Assembly: GCA_903835005.1 (NCBI GenBank)
Contig: CAILLK010000044.1
Span: forward strand, 1-64,000
Direction of reading: 5' to 3'
DNA length: 64,000 nucleotides
Source of the DNA: an uncultured Bacteroidota bacterium
GTDB taxonomy: Bacteria > Bacteroidota > Bacteroidia > Chitinophagales > Chitinophagaceae
The notes below the pieces were generated by a model that was not told the DNA's origin, searched no databases, and worked only from the letters and a program-made list of their open reading frames with translations. Below are positions 10,014 through 19,240 of this stretch, piece by piece (position 1 is the stretch's first letter; each line of letters starts with the position of its first letter). Both the position numbers and the translations under genes were made by a program.

Positions 10014-11860
10014 GAATTATATTTTTTATTGCCTTAGTCATATTATCTGCACAGGCATTTGCGCAGCATGATCCATACCTGGGTATTATACCGGCTCCGG
10101 TATCAGTAAAGAAATCAGGTGGCGAATTCAGGCTTACGTCAGAGACAATTATTATGGCTGATTCCCCAGCCCAGAAGGCGGTGCAGTTTTTTGCAGAATA
10201 TCTGAAAAAAGCGGGTTTCAGTAATGGTATTACAGATATGAATTCATTGAACAAAAGCCAGAAGGGAATGAAAAATTCCATATCCCTGTATGTGAATTTC
10301 AAAGCCGATTTGCCGCCGGAAGGTTACCAGCTGATGGTATTTGAGGACCATATTGTGCTGAACGGAAAAGGGGCTGGCTTATTTTATGGCATCCAGACAC
10401 TCATTCAGTTAATACAGGTAAAGAACAATAACCTGGCAACAATACCCTGCGGCGATATTAAAGATTACCCCCGTTTTGGCTACAGGGGCATGCACCTTGA
10501 TGTTTCGCGGCATTTCTTTAATGTAGATTTTGTAAAAAGGTACCTGGATGTAATGGCAGCTTATAAACTCAACACATTCCACTGGCACCTTACTGATGAT
10601 CAGGGCTGGCGTATAGAGATCAAGAAATACCCTAAGCTTACGGATATTGGGAGCAAGCGTGCGCAAACCAAAATTAACCGAGCCGGAGTGGATACCTTTC
10701 TCTTTGATAATATTCCTTACGAAGGGTACTATACCCAGGACCAGATAAGGGAAGTGGTTAACTATGCCAGTAATTTGTTTATAACAATTGTGCCCGAAAT
10801 AGAATTGCCCGGACATTCTATGGCTGCTGTAGCTGCCTACCCTGAACTGAGCTGCGATGCTAATAAAACCTATAAAGTTGCCGAGACCTGGGGCGAATTC
10901 AAGGATGTATACTGCCCCACAGAGGAAACCTTTAAAATGCTGGATGATATACTGTTTGAGGTAATGCTGTTATTCCCCGGAAAGTATATACATATAGGGG
11001 GTGATGAGTGCAATAAATTTGCCTGGAAGAATTCTGATTTCTGCCAGCGGCTGATTGCTGATAAAGGCCTGGTAAATGAGGAAGGCCTTCAAAGCTATTT
11101 TATAAGCCGTATAGAACAGTATGTGAATGCCCAGGGGCATAGTATTATAGGCTGGGATGAGATACTGGAAGGGGGGCTTGCCCCCAACGCCACAGTAATG
11201 AGCTGGCGCGGCGAAGCAGGAGGAATAAAGGCAGCCCAGGCTAATCATGATGTGATTATGACCCCGGGAAGCGGGGGGCTGTATTTCGATCATACCCAGT
11301 ATAAATCGCCGCTGGAGCCACTTTCTATAGGGGGTAATGCTCCATTGTCTAAAACTTATAGTTACGATCCAGTGCCATCAGAACTAACTAAAGAACAGCA
11401 GAAACATATTATAGGTGTTCAGGCCAATTTATGGACAGAGTATATACCTACACCGGCTAAGGCTGAATATATGCTGCTACCCCGGATGCTGGCCCTGGCC
11501 GAAGTAGCCTGGTCTCCAAAAGGAAATAAAGATTATACCAATTTTTCGGAAGCACGCCTGCCCCGCCATCTGGCAAAACTTGATGCCAGCGGTTATAACT
11601 ACAGGGTGCCGGTTGCAATAGGTGCGAGTGATACGGTTCTTACCGGTTCTAAATTCTCTATCGATCTTGCTCCTTCGGTAGAAGGGGCCACCATCTATTA
11701 TACACTTGATGGTTACAACCCAAGAGAAACGGATATACCCTATACCGTGCCAATAAAAGTTACAGTTCCTGAGAATAAAACTGTAGAATTGAAAACAATA
11801 GTAATTACCCCTTCAGGGAAACGAAGTATTGTAGCCGATATGAAGTTGCAGAACAAATAA
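10010..11860 (+). CDS. Secreted GH20 beta-N-acetylhexosaminidase
   Basis: This 616-residue protein removes terminal GlcNAc/GalNAc from glycans. The signal peptide is MRIIFFIALVILSAQAFA, then QHDPY. The GH20 N-terminal domain (about 22-140) is followed by the catalytic barrel (about 150-495), which shows GYRGMHLDVSRHF, FHWHLTDDQGWRIEIKKYP, PEIELPGH and the signature HIGGDE with the catalytic Asp332-Glu333 pair. The C-terminal part (about 540-616; IYYTLDGYNPRE) resembles the chitobiase/hexosaminidase C-terminal domain. Its start overlaps the GH2 stop by four bases, and the acyltransferase begins 16 bases after its stop, so the three genes probably form one operon. Pairing with a mannosidase-like GH2 suggests sequential trimming of an N-glycan-like or GlcNAc-containing glycan. 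Periplasmic or surface location is inferred. Confidence 0.95.
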   Translation: MRIIFFIALVILSAQAFAQHDPYLGIIPAPVSVKKSGGEFRLTSETIIMADSPAQKAVQFFAEYLKKAGFSNGITDMNSLNKSQKGMKNSISLYVNFKADLPPEGYQLMVFEDHIVLNGKGAGLFYGIQTLIQLIQVKNNNLATIPCGDIKDYPRFGYRGMHLDVSRHFFNVDFVKRYLDVMAAYKLNTFHWHLTDDQGWRIEIKKYPKLTDIGSKRAQTKINRAGVDTFLFDNIPYEGYYTQDQIREVVNYASNLFITIVPEIELPGHSMAAVAAYPELSCDANKTYKVAETWGEFKDVYCPTEETFKMLDDILFEVMLLFPGKYIHIGGDECNKFAWKNSDFCQRLIADKGLVNEEGLQSYFISRIEQYVNAQGHSIIGWDEILEGGLAPNATVMSWRGEAGGIKAAQANHDVIMTPGSGGLYFDHTQYKSPLEPLSIGGNAPLSKTYSYDPVPSELTKEQQKHIIGVQANLWTEYIPTPAKAEYMLLPRMLALAEVAWSPKGNKDYTNFSEARLPRHLAKLDASGYNYRVPVAIGASDTVLTGSKFSIDLAPSVEGATIYYTLDGYNPRETDIPYTVPIKVTVPENKTVELKTIVITPSGKRSIVADMKLQNK

Positions 11861-11876
11861 AATTCGGGTAACTATT

Positions 11877-12983
11877 ATGCCACTTCAACTGCAAAATGAC
11901 AAAGAAAATCATCTTCGCTTTCTGGATTCAGCCCGGGGGATAGCCGCATTGATGGTTTGCATAAGCCATTTTATAGACAAGGGCTACCATGATAGCCCAG
12001 CAGAAAAATATCTTTTCTTCCTGTTCAACGGCAATGATGCGGTATCTTTCTTTTTTGTGCTCAGTGGTTTTGTGCTTTCCTATAAATACCTGGTATTAAA
12101 TAAACCACTGGACATAAAAAAATTCTGGGTGCAGCGTGTTTTCCGGATATATCCGGCATATATACTTACGGTAGCTATAAATATGTTGCTTTACAGAAGA
12201 AGTGAGCTATGCGGGAAGGGGCTGGTTGATATATTTGTTTTCGACAAGGGCGAATTCTGGCAGGAAGCATTTCTGCTGAGATTTCATAACAATTATTATT
12301 TTCCCGGCTGGACACTGACCATGGAGATGGTTTGTTCCTTTTTTATGCCCTTTTTTATAATACTGGCAATAAAGGACAGAAGAGTGGTATTTTATTTTTT
12401 TATAGCCTTGCTGATAACCGGGATTAACCTTTTTAACAGTACTCATTTCCTGTTGGGGACAATTATCAGTTGTTATTTTGTTGAATTAAAAAGTCCCTCC
12501 TTCCGCACAACGAAGTGGTACCGGCACCGCTACATTCTTTTACTTGCATCGGTGGTGTTATTCTCCATCAGGAGGATTGACATTGTTTTTCCCCTCGGGT
12601 CGGGGTATAAAAGCCTGGCCGAATTCCTGAGCATTGATTTTTTCCTGTACAGCGGGCTGGCTTCTTTCGTTTTTATTGCAGCTATCTTAATCAGCCGCAA
12701 TTCACAGAAATTTCTTGAACTCAAACCACTGGTGTTCATCGGTAAAATATCATACAGCATCTACCTTGTGCATTCGTTCGCTATTTCACTGTTGTACATA
12801 TACATATTGCCATTACTGCATATACCCGGTAAACTGTTGTTCCTGGTTACAACATTGGCCATTTATGCGGTTATTACCATTCTATCGGCAACATTGATGC
12901 ACCGTTTTGCAGAGCTTCCATTTATAGCTATTGGCAGACGGATTACAAACAAAATGAAACCTTCAGTAGTGGTATCAAAATAG
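11877..12983 (+). CDS. Membrane acyltransferase, family 3 (OafA-like)
   Basis: This is a 368-residue polytopic membrane protein of the acyltransferase-3 family, which O-acylates extracytoplasmic sugars or lipids. The family motif LRFLDSARGIAALMVCISH with the proposed catalytic His31 lies in the first membrane segment. It is followed by FFFVLSGFVLSYKY and RVFRIYPAYILTV, both typical of the family, and about ten hydrophobic segments in total. FIGKISYSIYLVHSF near the C-terminus is also characteristic. It lacks a C-terminal SGNH domain. It follows the GH20 gene by 16 bases and is convergent with the TPR gene. The substrate cannot be read from the sequence; modification of surface polysaccharide is a reasonable inference. 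Confidence 0.85.
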   Translation: MPLQLQNDKENHLRFLDSARGIAALMVCISHFIDKGYHDSPAEKYLFFLFNGNDAVSFFFVLSGFVLSYKYLVLNKPLDIKKFWVQRVFRIYPAYILTVAINMLLYRRSELCGKGLVDIFVFDKGEFWQEAFLLRFHNNYYFPGWTLTMEMVCSFFMPFFIILAIKDRRVVFYFFIALLITGINLFNSTHFLLGTIISCYFVELKSPSFRTTKWYRHRYILLLASVVLFSIRRIDIVFPLGSGYKSLAEFLSIDFFLYSGLASFVFIAAILISRNSQKFLELKPLVFIGKISYSIYLVHSFAISLLYIYILPLLHIPGKLLFLVTTLAIYAVITILSATLMHRFAELPFIAIGRRITNKMKPSVVVSK

Positions 12984-13035
12984 AATACCTGGCTACAGGA
13001 TTGGCCTGCAATCCTGATGGCTTTTAAATGCTTGG

Positions 13036-14964
13036 TTACCTGCCTGCGGAGATCCGTTTTTCTTCAGCTTCATACTTTTTTACTGAGTCTGGTTTTCCGG
13101 CTGACTGATATGCCATAACAAGGAATCTGCAGGTAGTTGGGTAATCGGGGTCTACTGCAATGGCTTTATATAGCCATGCAATGCCGGAATCAGACCGGCC
13201 CATACTGAGGAAAGAGGCGGCAACATTTGTATACATATCCACTACTCCCGGCTGGATGGAGATAGCTTTTTCGCATAATGAAATTGTACCCTGATAATCT
13301 TTTTGATTAAAAGCTATACCGCCCATATTGTTGAGTGTATATGGGTTATTTGGATTAAGGGCCAGCGAAAGCTTGCCATGAACTGCTGCCGAATCAAACC
13401 TGCCGCAGCGAAAGTAAGCATCGCACAATTCAGATTGTGCATCATCATAACCGGGATAGATGGCCAGTGATCTGGTGAGGTAATTGATGCCATTTTCTAA
13501 GCCTTTTTTCTGCTTGATGGGGTCTTTTTCATCTTTTGAACTATTAAGGTATTCCATACCCAGCAGATAATTGAGTTTTACGGAACGTGGCGCTTTTTCT
13601 ATATCGGCAGAATAGAGGGTCAGGTTATCGATCCAGTCTCTGTTTCGGTTGATGGTGAGGGCAGCAAGAATAAAAGATATGGGCAGTAGAACAGCCAGCA
13701 GTTTAGGGGTTTTTAAGATGGTTAGGTTATCCGCATCTTCTTTTATTATCCATTTACCGATCAGCAGTGCCAGCAACAGGCAAAAGCCTGCGGATGGGAA
13801 AAACAGGAACCGCTCGCCAAGGGTGGCAGCTATGAGCATGAATGTATTGGAGTATAGCGAGATGGTAATCAGGAACCAGTGTATGCTGAAGGCAAAAGGG
13901 TCTTTGCGGTTATTGATAAAGCGCCTGAGACTGAATACAAGCAGAAATAACCAGGTTGCCATTGAAAGGATTACCAGAGGATTACTAATTGTAACAAGGG
14001 GTATGTGATCGTAAGAGTAATCCATGATGAGCGGGTAGGGCACAAAAAGAAGTTTAATGTAGTAACCCAGTACCAGGAATGCTGAAGCAATACGGGTAGC
14101 AAATGGAAGGCCCGGAGTGGCAAGGGCATTATCTATAATCTGGATGTTGGCAAACTGATTGATGTGGTAATTGGTAAATACTGTATTACGGATAAAAAAG
14201 AACAGGAGTACCGCAATTGCTGAGCCAGCGCTGATATGAATGCTTCGTTTCCGGTTTTCATTTTTGTAAGAGAGGAAAATGAGGAGGATGAGAACGGTGA
14301 AAGATATAACTGTTTCTTTGGCCAGGAGAGCGAGCAAAAAACAGAAGGCGCCCAGGATTAATTGCCAGATTTTGCCTGACCCGGAATACTTTAAGAATAC
14401 GTTGAGGCTTAAGAAAGCGAACAGGAAGCACAGCAATTCGTCGCAACTTTTGATGTTGGCAACTACTTCTGTGTGAATGGGGTGGAGGGCAAAAAGCAGG
14501 GAGGCTATAAAGGCCACAGCCGTTCGGCGTCGGCTGAACAAGGAATCGAAAAAGAGGAACAGCAGGGCCACACAGGCTGCATAGAGCAGTAGGGTGACGA
14601 AGTGAAATATGGCTGGGTTCTTGCCGGAAATCTGGTATTCTATGGCGAAAAGCACTAACGAGAGCGGGCGATAGGTATCATTGGGAACTACCCAATAGCC
14701 ATAGCGGTAGGGGGTAGACAGTATTTCGGGGATGGCCCGTATGCCTTTTTCAACTATTGTATTTTTTGTTATAGCAGAGAGATCATCGTATACAAATCCG
14801 TTACTGAGCGTATTGGCATAGACTATGAAGGAGATAGCAGCCAGCAACAATGCCAGTTTCCACCTTAGGGTGAACTTTGAAGGCGCTACAGGAGCAGGGG
14901 CAGGCGACTGCCTGGCTGTGATGGGTGGCTTTATATTATTATTTATGGTATTTTGTTTTGACAT
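13036..14964 (-). CDS. GT-C-like membrane protein with C-terminal TPRs (TMTC-like)
   Basis: This 642-residue protein has a first membrane segment at about 31-49 followed by the acidic loop NGFVYDDLSAITKN. After that come DTYRPLSLVLFAIEY, IFHFVTLLLYA and LLFALHPIHTEVVANIKS, a pattern seen in TMTC/DUF1736-type and protein-mannosyltransferase-like GT-C enzymes. About ten to twelve membrane helices run to roughly residue 440. From about 455 to 630 there are four or five tetratricopeptide repeats (for example NPYTLNNMGGIAFNQKDYQGTISLCEKAI). The family suggests transfer of a sugar from a lipid carrier to protein, but the activity is inferred. It is transcribed against the upstream cluster and has no obvious operon partner. 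Confidence 0.75.
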   Translation of the reverse strand: MSKQNTINNNIKPPITARQSPAPAPVAPSKFTLRWKLALLLAAISFIVYANTLSNGFVYDDLSAITKNTIVEKGIRAIPEILSTPYRYGYWVVPNDTYRPLSLVLFAIEYQISGKNPAIFHFVTLLLYAACVALLFLFFDSLFSRRRTAVAFIASLLFALHPIHTEVVANIKSCDELLCFLFAFLSLNVFLKYSGSGKIWQLILGAFCFLLALLAKETVISFTVLILLIFLSYKNENRKRSIHISAGSAIAVLLFFFIRNTVFTNYHINQFANIQIIDNALATPGLPFATRIASAFLVLGYYIKLLFVPYPLIMDYSYDHIPLVTISNPLVILSMATWLFLLVFSLRRFINNRKDPFAFSIHWFLITISLYSNTFMLIAATLGERFLFFPSAGFCLLLALLIGKWIIKEDADNLTILKTPKLLAVLLPISFILAALTINRNRDWIDNLTLYSADIEKAPRSVKLNYLLGMEYLNSSKDEKDPIKQKKGLENGINYLTRSLAIYPGYDDAQSELCDAYFRCGRFDSAAVHGKLSLALNPNNPYTLNNMGGIAFNQKDYQGTISLCEKAISIQPGVVDMYTNVAASFLSMGRSDSGIAWLYKAIAVDPDYPTTCRFLVMAYQSAGKPDSVKKYEAEEKRISAGR

Positions 14965-15399
14965 AATATTAATTTCATCAATACCTGGCTTAGGTATGGA
15001 ATAATCATTGAGCCTGATTTCTGATGCAACAATATTACAAATTAAGGTGGATTTTTAAAATAATAGAGCTGGTTTGGTTGAATGTCAAATTGGTTTTATT
15101 GCTATTAATTGGGTTTAAGGTTCTTTATAAGACGCAAAAGAGTAATTATTAAATAGTGATACAGGAATTGCGCACTGGCGTGCAAAAAAAAATTGCGCAA
15201 GTTTTTGTTGATAATCAATCGGTAGATTTTATGAAATTGCCTGTTTGGTCATCCGGGAGCCGTATTTTGGGGTGAAGTGTGCAATTTTGTGTGCAATTTC
15301 AGGGTGGTGCATGCAATGGAGTAATTTAACTTGATGAATAATTTAAATATGAAGAACGCGAACCCTTTGGTGAATTTGATTTTTAGCTGGGTTTTGTAA

Positions 15400-15960
15400 A
15401 AGTGTACAGTTTTGGTAAATATAAAATTGTACAGGGTTTTATTGATAATCAGTGGTTTGTGTTTGAAAAACTGAACATTAACTGTACAGTATGGCATTGG
15501 GGTTGCTATTTTGGTGGTTACTCCGGCAGGCAATATATTATTATAGATATTTATTTGTTATGTGTGTTTTGTCAATTATTGTTAGCTGTTATCTGAATTG
15601 GTTCTGGTTTGCAATCTGAAATTCCTGGTTTTGTTTCCGGATTGCTAATGGTTTTTCTGGTTTTGGGTTGAAGACTACTGGTTTGCTTCTGTTGGCTTCC
15701 GGTAACCGAAAAAGTGTACAGTTTTGTAGAAAATAAAATTGAACAGTGTTTTATTGATAATCAGTGGTTTGTGTTTGAAAAACTGAACATTAACTGTACA
15801 GTATGGGATTTGGGTTGCTATTTTGGTGGTTACTCCGGCAAGCTCTGTACAGTTGTTTGTGTAGGTAATACATGGTTGTAGGTATTTATTTGTTATGTGT
15901 GTTTTATCAATTATTGTGAGCTGTCATTTGAATTGTTTTTGGGTTTCTTCCTGAAATTCC
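15400..15960. repeat. Imperfect direct repeat, 312-base offset, with TGTACAG sites
   Basis: Segments at about 15400-15640 and 15712-15960 align with a constant offset of 312 bases. One example is ATTGATAATCAGTGGTTTG at 15441 and 15753; another is ACTGTACAGTATGG at 15481 and 15793. The palindrome-like TGTACAG/CTGTACAG occurs about six times across both copies and in a further site at 15845. No coding function is evident. Confidence 0.8.
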
Positions 15961-16047
15961 TGGTTTGCTTCCGGTGCAATTTCCTTGGTTTTATTTGTTT
16001 ATATATTTAACTGGCAGATGCGGCAGAGATGGTATTTTTCAGGATCA

Positions 16048-16611
16048 GGTTTTGTGCTTTTGGTGGTTAATTAGTGAGAAAAATATTGGAATAATGATTG
16101 TTTTATTCGTTGTATAGTGGGATAAGGGGTAAATTGGGAGTCAAATGTATAATTAATAGTTGGAAATTCCAAATATTATAACGTGATTATTTTTGGTTTC
16201 ATTGATAATTTGATTTGGAAGCGGGGCTTAGCAGTGGTTGATTTGGAAACGGGACATCGCAGTTGGTAATTTTATTCGGAAGCGGGACGCTTCCGAGAGC
16301 TGGGACGAAGCGAGACGCTTCGACCAGTGGGTTTTGTGCTTTTGGTGGTTAATTAGTGAGAAAAATATTGGAATAATGATTGTTTTATTCGTTGGATAGT
16401 GAGATAAGGGGTAAATTGGGAGCCAAATGTATAATTAATAGTTGGAAATTCCAAATTTTATAACGTAATTATTTTTGGTTTCATTGATAATTTGATTTGG
16501 AAGCGGGGCTTCGCAGTGGTTGATTTGGAAACGGGACATCGCAGTTGGTAATTTTATTCGGAAGCGGGACGCTTCCGAGAGCTGGGACGAAGCGAGACGC
16601 TTCGACCAGTG
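16048..16611. repeat. 282-base tandem duplication
   Basis: 16048-16329 is repeated as 16330-16611 with only a few differences (for example TTCGTTGTATAG versus TTCGTTGGATAG). Each copy ends with two small hairpins: GGAAGC/GCTTCC around GGGAC, and CGAAGCG/CGCTTCG around AGA. The high identity suggests a recent event. Confidence 0.9.
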
Positions 16612-16810
16612 GCATCGACCAGCGAGGGGAAAAACAGGTGGTGTAAATGTATTGACAGGTTTTTATATAAAAAATGCGTTTGAAGATTTGTTAATACTTA
16701 CATTCTGTTTTATTTTTTCTTTAAAAGAACAGAAAATCTTTTTGTTTTCTGAATTTTCTTTTTAGATTTAACCGACAATTTTATTTTCTCACACAAAACA
16801 AACAAAAAAA

Positions 16811-17338
16811 ATGGATCCACTTATGGGTATGATTCAGTATTGGGGCTGCAATTTTTCCCCAATGAACTACCATCAATGTGATGGTACAATATTATCGATT
16901 TCATCGAATACAGCATTGTTCGCATTGCTGGGTACTACTTATGGCGGAAATGGTCAACAAACTTTCGGATTACCGGACCTACGTGGCCGGACCATTGTAG
17001 GCTTTAGCAACACTGCACCTATGGGTACAACGGCAGGAACTGAAACAGGTGTACTGAGTGCAAATAATATGGCAGCGCACACGCATTATGGAAATGTGCA
17101 GATTGGCGCAAGTATTGCCGGTGGACAATCATCACCTGGAGGTAATGTACCTGGTATCAATGGTAAAGCAGGTAATATTTATGGTACTCCTTTAACAACC
17201 GGATCGAATCTTGGTGGCACGCCAACGGTTACAGTTGGAAATGCAGGTGGAACTCCAGCGCCATTTTCAATTTTATCTCCTTACCTGGCATTAACCTGCA
17301 CAATTGCGACTCAAGGAATTTTCCCTGCAAGAAATTAA
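16811..17338 (+). CDS. Phage tail-collar domain protein, copy 1
   Basis: This 175-residue protein belongs to the tail-collar / microcystin-dependent protein family. Residues about 1-60 carry the collar motif (WGCNFSPMNYHQCDGTILSI ... LFALLGTTYGGNG, then TFGLPDLRGR). The middle is a variable Gly/Thr-rich stretch after AAHTH. The C-terminus is SPYLALTCTIATQGIFPARN. It has no signal peptide. It is first of three tandem homologues at 31-34 base spacings, clearly one operon. Such cassettes are common in Bacteroidota chromosomes without a surrounding prophage, and no other phage genes are seen here. A receptor-binding or fibre-tip role is inferred from the phage fold; the cellular role is unknown. 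Confidence 0.85.
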   Translation: MDPLMGMIQYWGCNFSPMNYHQCDGTILSISSNTALFALLGTTYGGNGQQTFGLPDLRGRTIVGFSNTAPMGTTAGTETGVLSANNMAAHTHYGNVQIGASIAGGQSSPGGNVPGINGKAGNIYGTPLTTGSNLGGTPTVTVGNAGGTPAPFSILSPYLALTCTIATQGIFPARN

Positions 17339-17369
17339 TTTTTTCATCAAACAAAAAAACTAAAAAATT

Positions 17370-17921
17370 ATGGACCAATTTATAGGCACAGTTTGTGCAT
17401 TCGGTTTTAATTACGCTCCGGTCGACTGGATGTTTTGCCAAGGCCAGTCAATGCCAATTAACAATTATCAGGCGTTATTTGCTTTAATAGGTACAACCTA
17501 TGGTGGAGATGGGATAAGTACATTTAATCTGCCAAACCTGCAAGGTGCAGCTGCCATAGGCGATGGGCAGGGGCCAGGATTAAGTAATTATGTCTGGGGC
17601 CAAAAAGGGGGATCTAACACTGTTACATTGACAGCAACAAACCTTCCTGGACATACTCATCCGATTTCTTTTACCTTTAATGGATCGAATACTACTGCTA
17701 CCACCGGTACTCCGACAGGAGGGTACCCTGCAGATGAGAAAAACGGTACACCTTATGCTACACCACCCGCCACAGCCAATACCTATATGGGGGCATTGGC
17801 AGCGGCTAATCAACCAGTTTTGGCAGCTACAGGTGGCAATCAGCCGCTCAGCATTCAACGACCCTCTCTGGCAATGAATTACTGTATTGCAATAAATGGA
17901 ATTTTTCCATCAAGAAACTAA
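17370..17921 (+). CDS. Phage tail-collar domain protein, copy 2
   Basis: This 183-residue homologue of its neighbours has collar-domain motifs APVDWMFCQGQSMPINNYQALF, ALIGTTYGGDGISTFNLPNLQG and LPGHTHPISF. The variable central part is rich in Thr, Gly, Asn and Ala. The end, NYCIAINGIFPSRN, matches the other two copies. No signal peptide is seen. The ATG at 17370 sits shortly after a run of A residues, as do the other two starts. Divergence is concentrated between the HTH motif and the C-terminal SLAMNYC block, the part that would form the exposed tip if the phage fold is kept. Confidence 0.85.
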   Translation: MDQFIGTVCAFGFNYAPVDWMFCQGQSMPINNYQALFALIGTTYGGDGISTFNLPNLQGAAAIGDGQGPGLSNYVWGQKGGSNTVTLTATNLPGHTHPISFTFNGSNTTATTGTPTGGYPADEKNGTPYATPPATANTYMGALAAANQPVLAATGGNQPLSIQRPSLAMNYCIAINGIFPSRN

Positions 17922-17955
17922 AACATATTTATTCACAAACAAAAAAAATATCTAT

Positions 17956-18504
17956 ATGGACGCATATATAAGTCAAGTTTGGTTATTCGCATTCAATTTT
18001 GCCCCTAGAGGATGGATGCAGTGTAATGGTCAGATATTATCAATTCAGCAGTATACTGCATTGTTTAGTCTTTTGGGAACAACCTATGGTGGCAACGGAT
18101 CTTCAACATTCGGCCTGCCTGATCTCCGTGGCCGTGTGCCAATCGGTACCGGGCAGGGATCTGGATTAGCTTATTATCAGTTAGGCCAGGTAGGCGGCAC
18201 TGAAAATGTTGCACTTTTGCCATCAAATTTGCCAGCACATACACATACTGTGGTATCTTCTGGTTCTGTTCCAGTGGCAAATTCTACTGCTAACAGCAGC
18301 AGCCCAGCAGGTAACTATTACGCCATCAGTGGTTCAAAATCTGTACCACTTAATATGTATGCAGCATCTGGAAGTAATGCGATGGCTCCAAATGTTGGTG
18401 TTACTGGTGTTACTGGTGCCAGCCAGGGTATAGCATTGAATAATCCTTATGTGGCTATGACTTATTGTATTTGTGTACAAGGGCTTTATCCTTCGAGGAA
18501 TTAA
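17956..18504 (+). CDS. Phage tail-collar domain protein, copy 3
   Basis: This 182-residue third copy opens MDAYISQVWLFAFNFAPRGW and continues with QCNGQILSIQQYTALFSLLGTTYGGNGSSTFGLPDLRGR, LPAHTHTVVSS and the C-terminus CICVQGLYPSRN. The frame is open to 17896, overlapping copy 2. I take 17956 because it aligns with the starts of the other copies and follows an A-rich leader like theirs. A terminator follows the stop, ending the operon. Confidence 0.85.
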   Translation: MDAYISQVWLFAFNFAPRGWMQCNGQILSIQQYTALFSLLGTTYGGNGSSTFGLPDLRGRVPIGTGQGSGLAYYQLGQVGGTENVALLPSNLPAHTHTVVSSGSVPVANSTANSSSPAGNYYAISGSKSVPLNMYAASGSNAMAPNVGVTGVTGASQGIALNNPYVAMTYCICVQGLYPSRN

Positions 18505-18530
18505 ATTTCCAGTATATTTTTAAAAATTGT

Positions 18531-18562
18531 AACCGGTGGCGGGGCGCTGCCGGTTATTTTTT
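18531..18562 (+). terminator. Rho-independent terminator after the tail-collar operon
   Basis: AACCGGTGGC and GCTGCCGGTT pair over 10 bp with two G-U pairs around GGGGC, followed by ATTTTTT. It lies 26 bases after the third collar gene. Confidence 0.75.
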
Positions 18563-18599
18563 GGCCTTACCCCGGCGCTCGTTCGGCGAAAGCTCACGA

Positions 18600-18860
18600 G
18601 GAAAAAAGGAGCGGGTGTTATTTCCTGATGGGTGCGAGTTAACCACCCCTGGTTTCATGAGGCAAAAGGCCTCATAAAACCTGTCCCCTCCTAAAAACAG
18701 GAGGGGAGTTGCGAACCAGGAGAGTGTTTCCGGATGGGCGCGATTCGATCACCCCTGGTTGCACTCTCCGCTGCGGCGGATCGTTCAACCGGTCCCCTCT
18801 TTGAAAAAAAGAGGGGAGTGTGCAAAAAACCGGATGTGCGTTTCGTGATGGGTGTTTCCG
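18600..18860. repeat. Palindromic mosaic repeats, two copies
   Basis: These are two units of the repeat family that dominates 21.9-23.3 kb. The first has ACCACCCCTGG, then a self-complementary insert (CATGAGGC ... GCCTCAT), then CCTGTCCCCTCC and the hairpin CCTCC/GGAGG. The second, from about 18744, has the same outer blocks but a different insert (CTCCGC ... GCGGATC). A TTATTTCCTGATGGG block precedes unit 1 at about 18616. Confidence 0.75.
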
Positions 18861-18905
18861 GTTTCAATAACCATCAATATTGGAGGGGTATGCCTTTGTG
18901 TTTAC

Positions 18906-19140
18906 TTTCGGCTTTATGCAAAATTACTGAGATTGCTTCGATGCGTTAGGCTTGATTTTCTTTGATTTGGCTAAAGTAACATCTCGCAATGACCATCAAT
19001 TTTTGGGTTTGCTTTATTGGTTAATTTCGGCTTAATGCAAAATTACTGAGGTTGCTTCGATGCGATTGGCTTGATTTTCTTTGATTTGGCTAAAGTAACA
19101 TCTGCGCCATGGCGGCACAATGTCGCAATGACCATCATTT
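18906..19140. repeat. 119-base tandem repeat
   Basis: TTTCGGCTTTATGCAAAATT at 18906 recurs at 19025 as TTTCGGCTTAATGCAAAATT, and the match continues through TTGATTTGGCTAAAGTAACA and CGCAATGACCATCA. The second copy carries an extra block of about 20 bases with GCGCCATGGCGGC. Confidence 0.8.
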
Positions 19141-19240
19141 TTATTATTTTGGGCCGTAAAATTTAATTTTTGCCTTGAAATAAACTTTTAGACCTGAATT
19201 GAACTTTAGACTAAATACTTAATACTATATACTAAAAGAA

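Larger units (their letters stand above)
14965..16810. other. Long non-coding, repeat-rich interval
   Basis: No convincing gene is seen in this AT-rich stretch of about 1.8 kb. Its short open frames either duplicate each other because of the underlying DNA repeats or lack recognisable protein character. It holds an imperfect direct repeat with a 312-base offset and a near-perfect 282-base tandem duplication, both listed separately. The last 120 bases are presumably the leader of the tail-collar genes. Confidence 0.7.

Noticed and set aside
15249-15596. Short frames on both strands in the gene-free interval
   Set aside because: They lie in the 312-base-offset repeat and show no domain, signal or sensible composition.
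16520-16765. 81-codon frame before the tail-collar genes
   Set aside because: Its first half lies in the 282-base duplication and the rest is low-complexity AT-rich sequence.
16811-18504. Prophage remnant
   Set aside because: Only collar-domain genes are present; no capsid, terminase, integrase or lysis gene is seen around them, so a prophage call is not supported.
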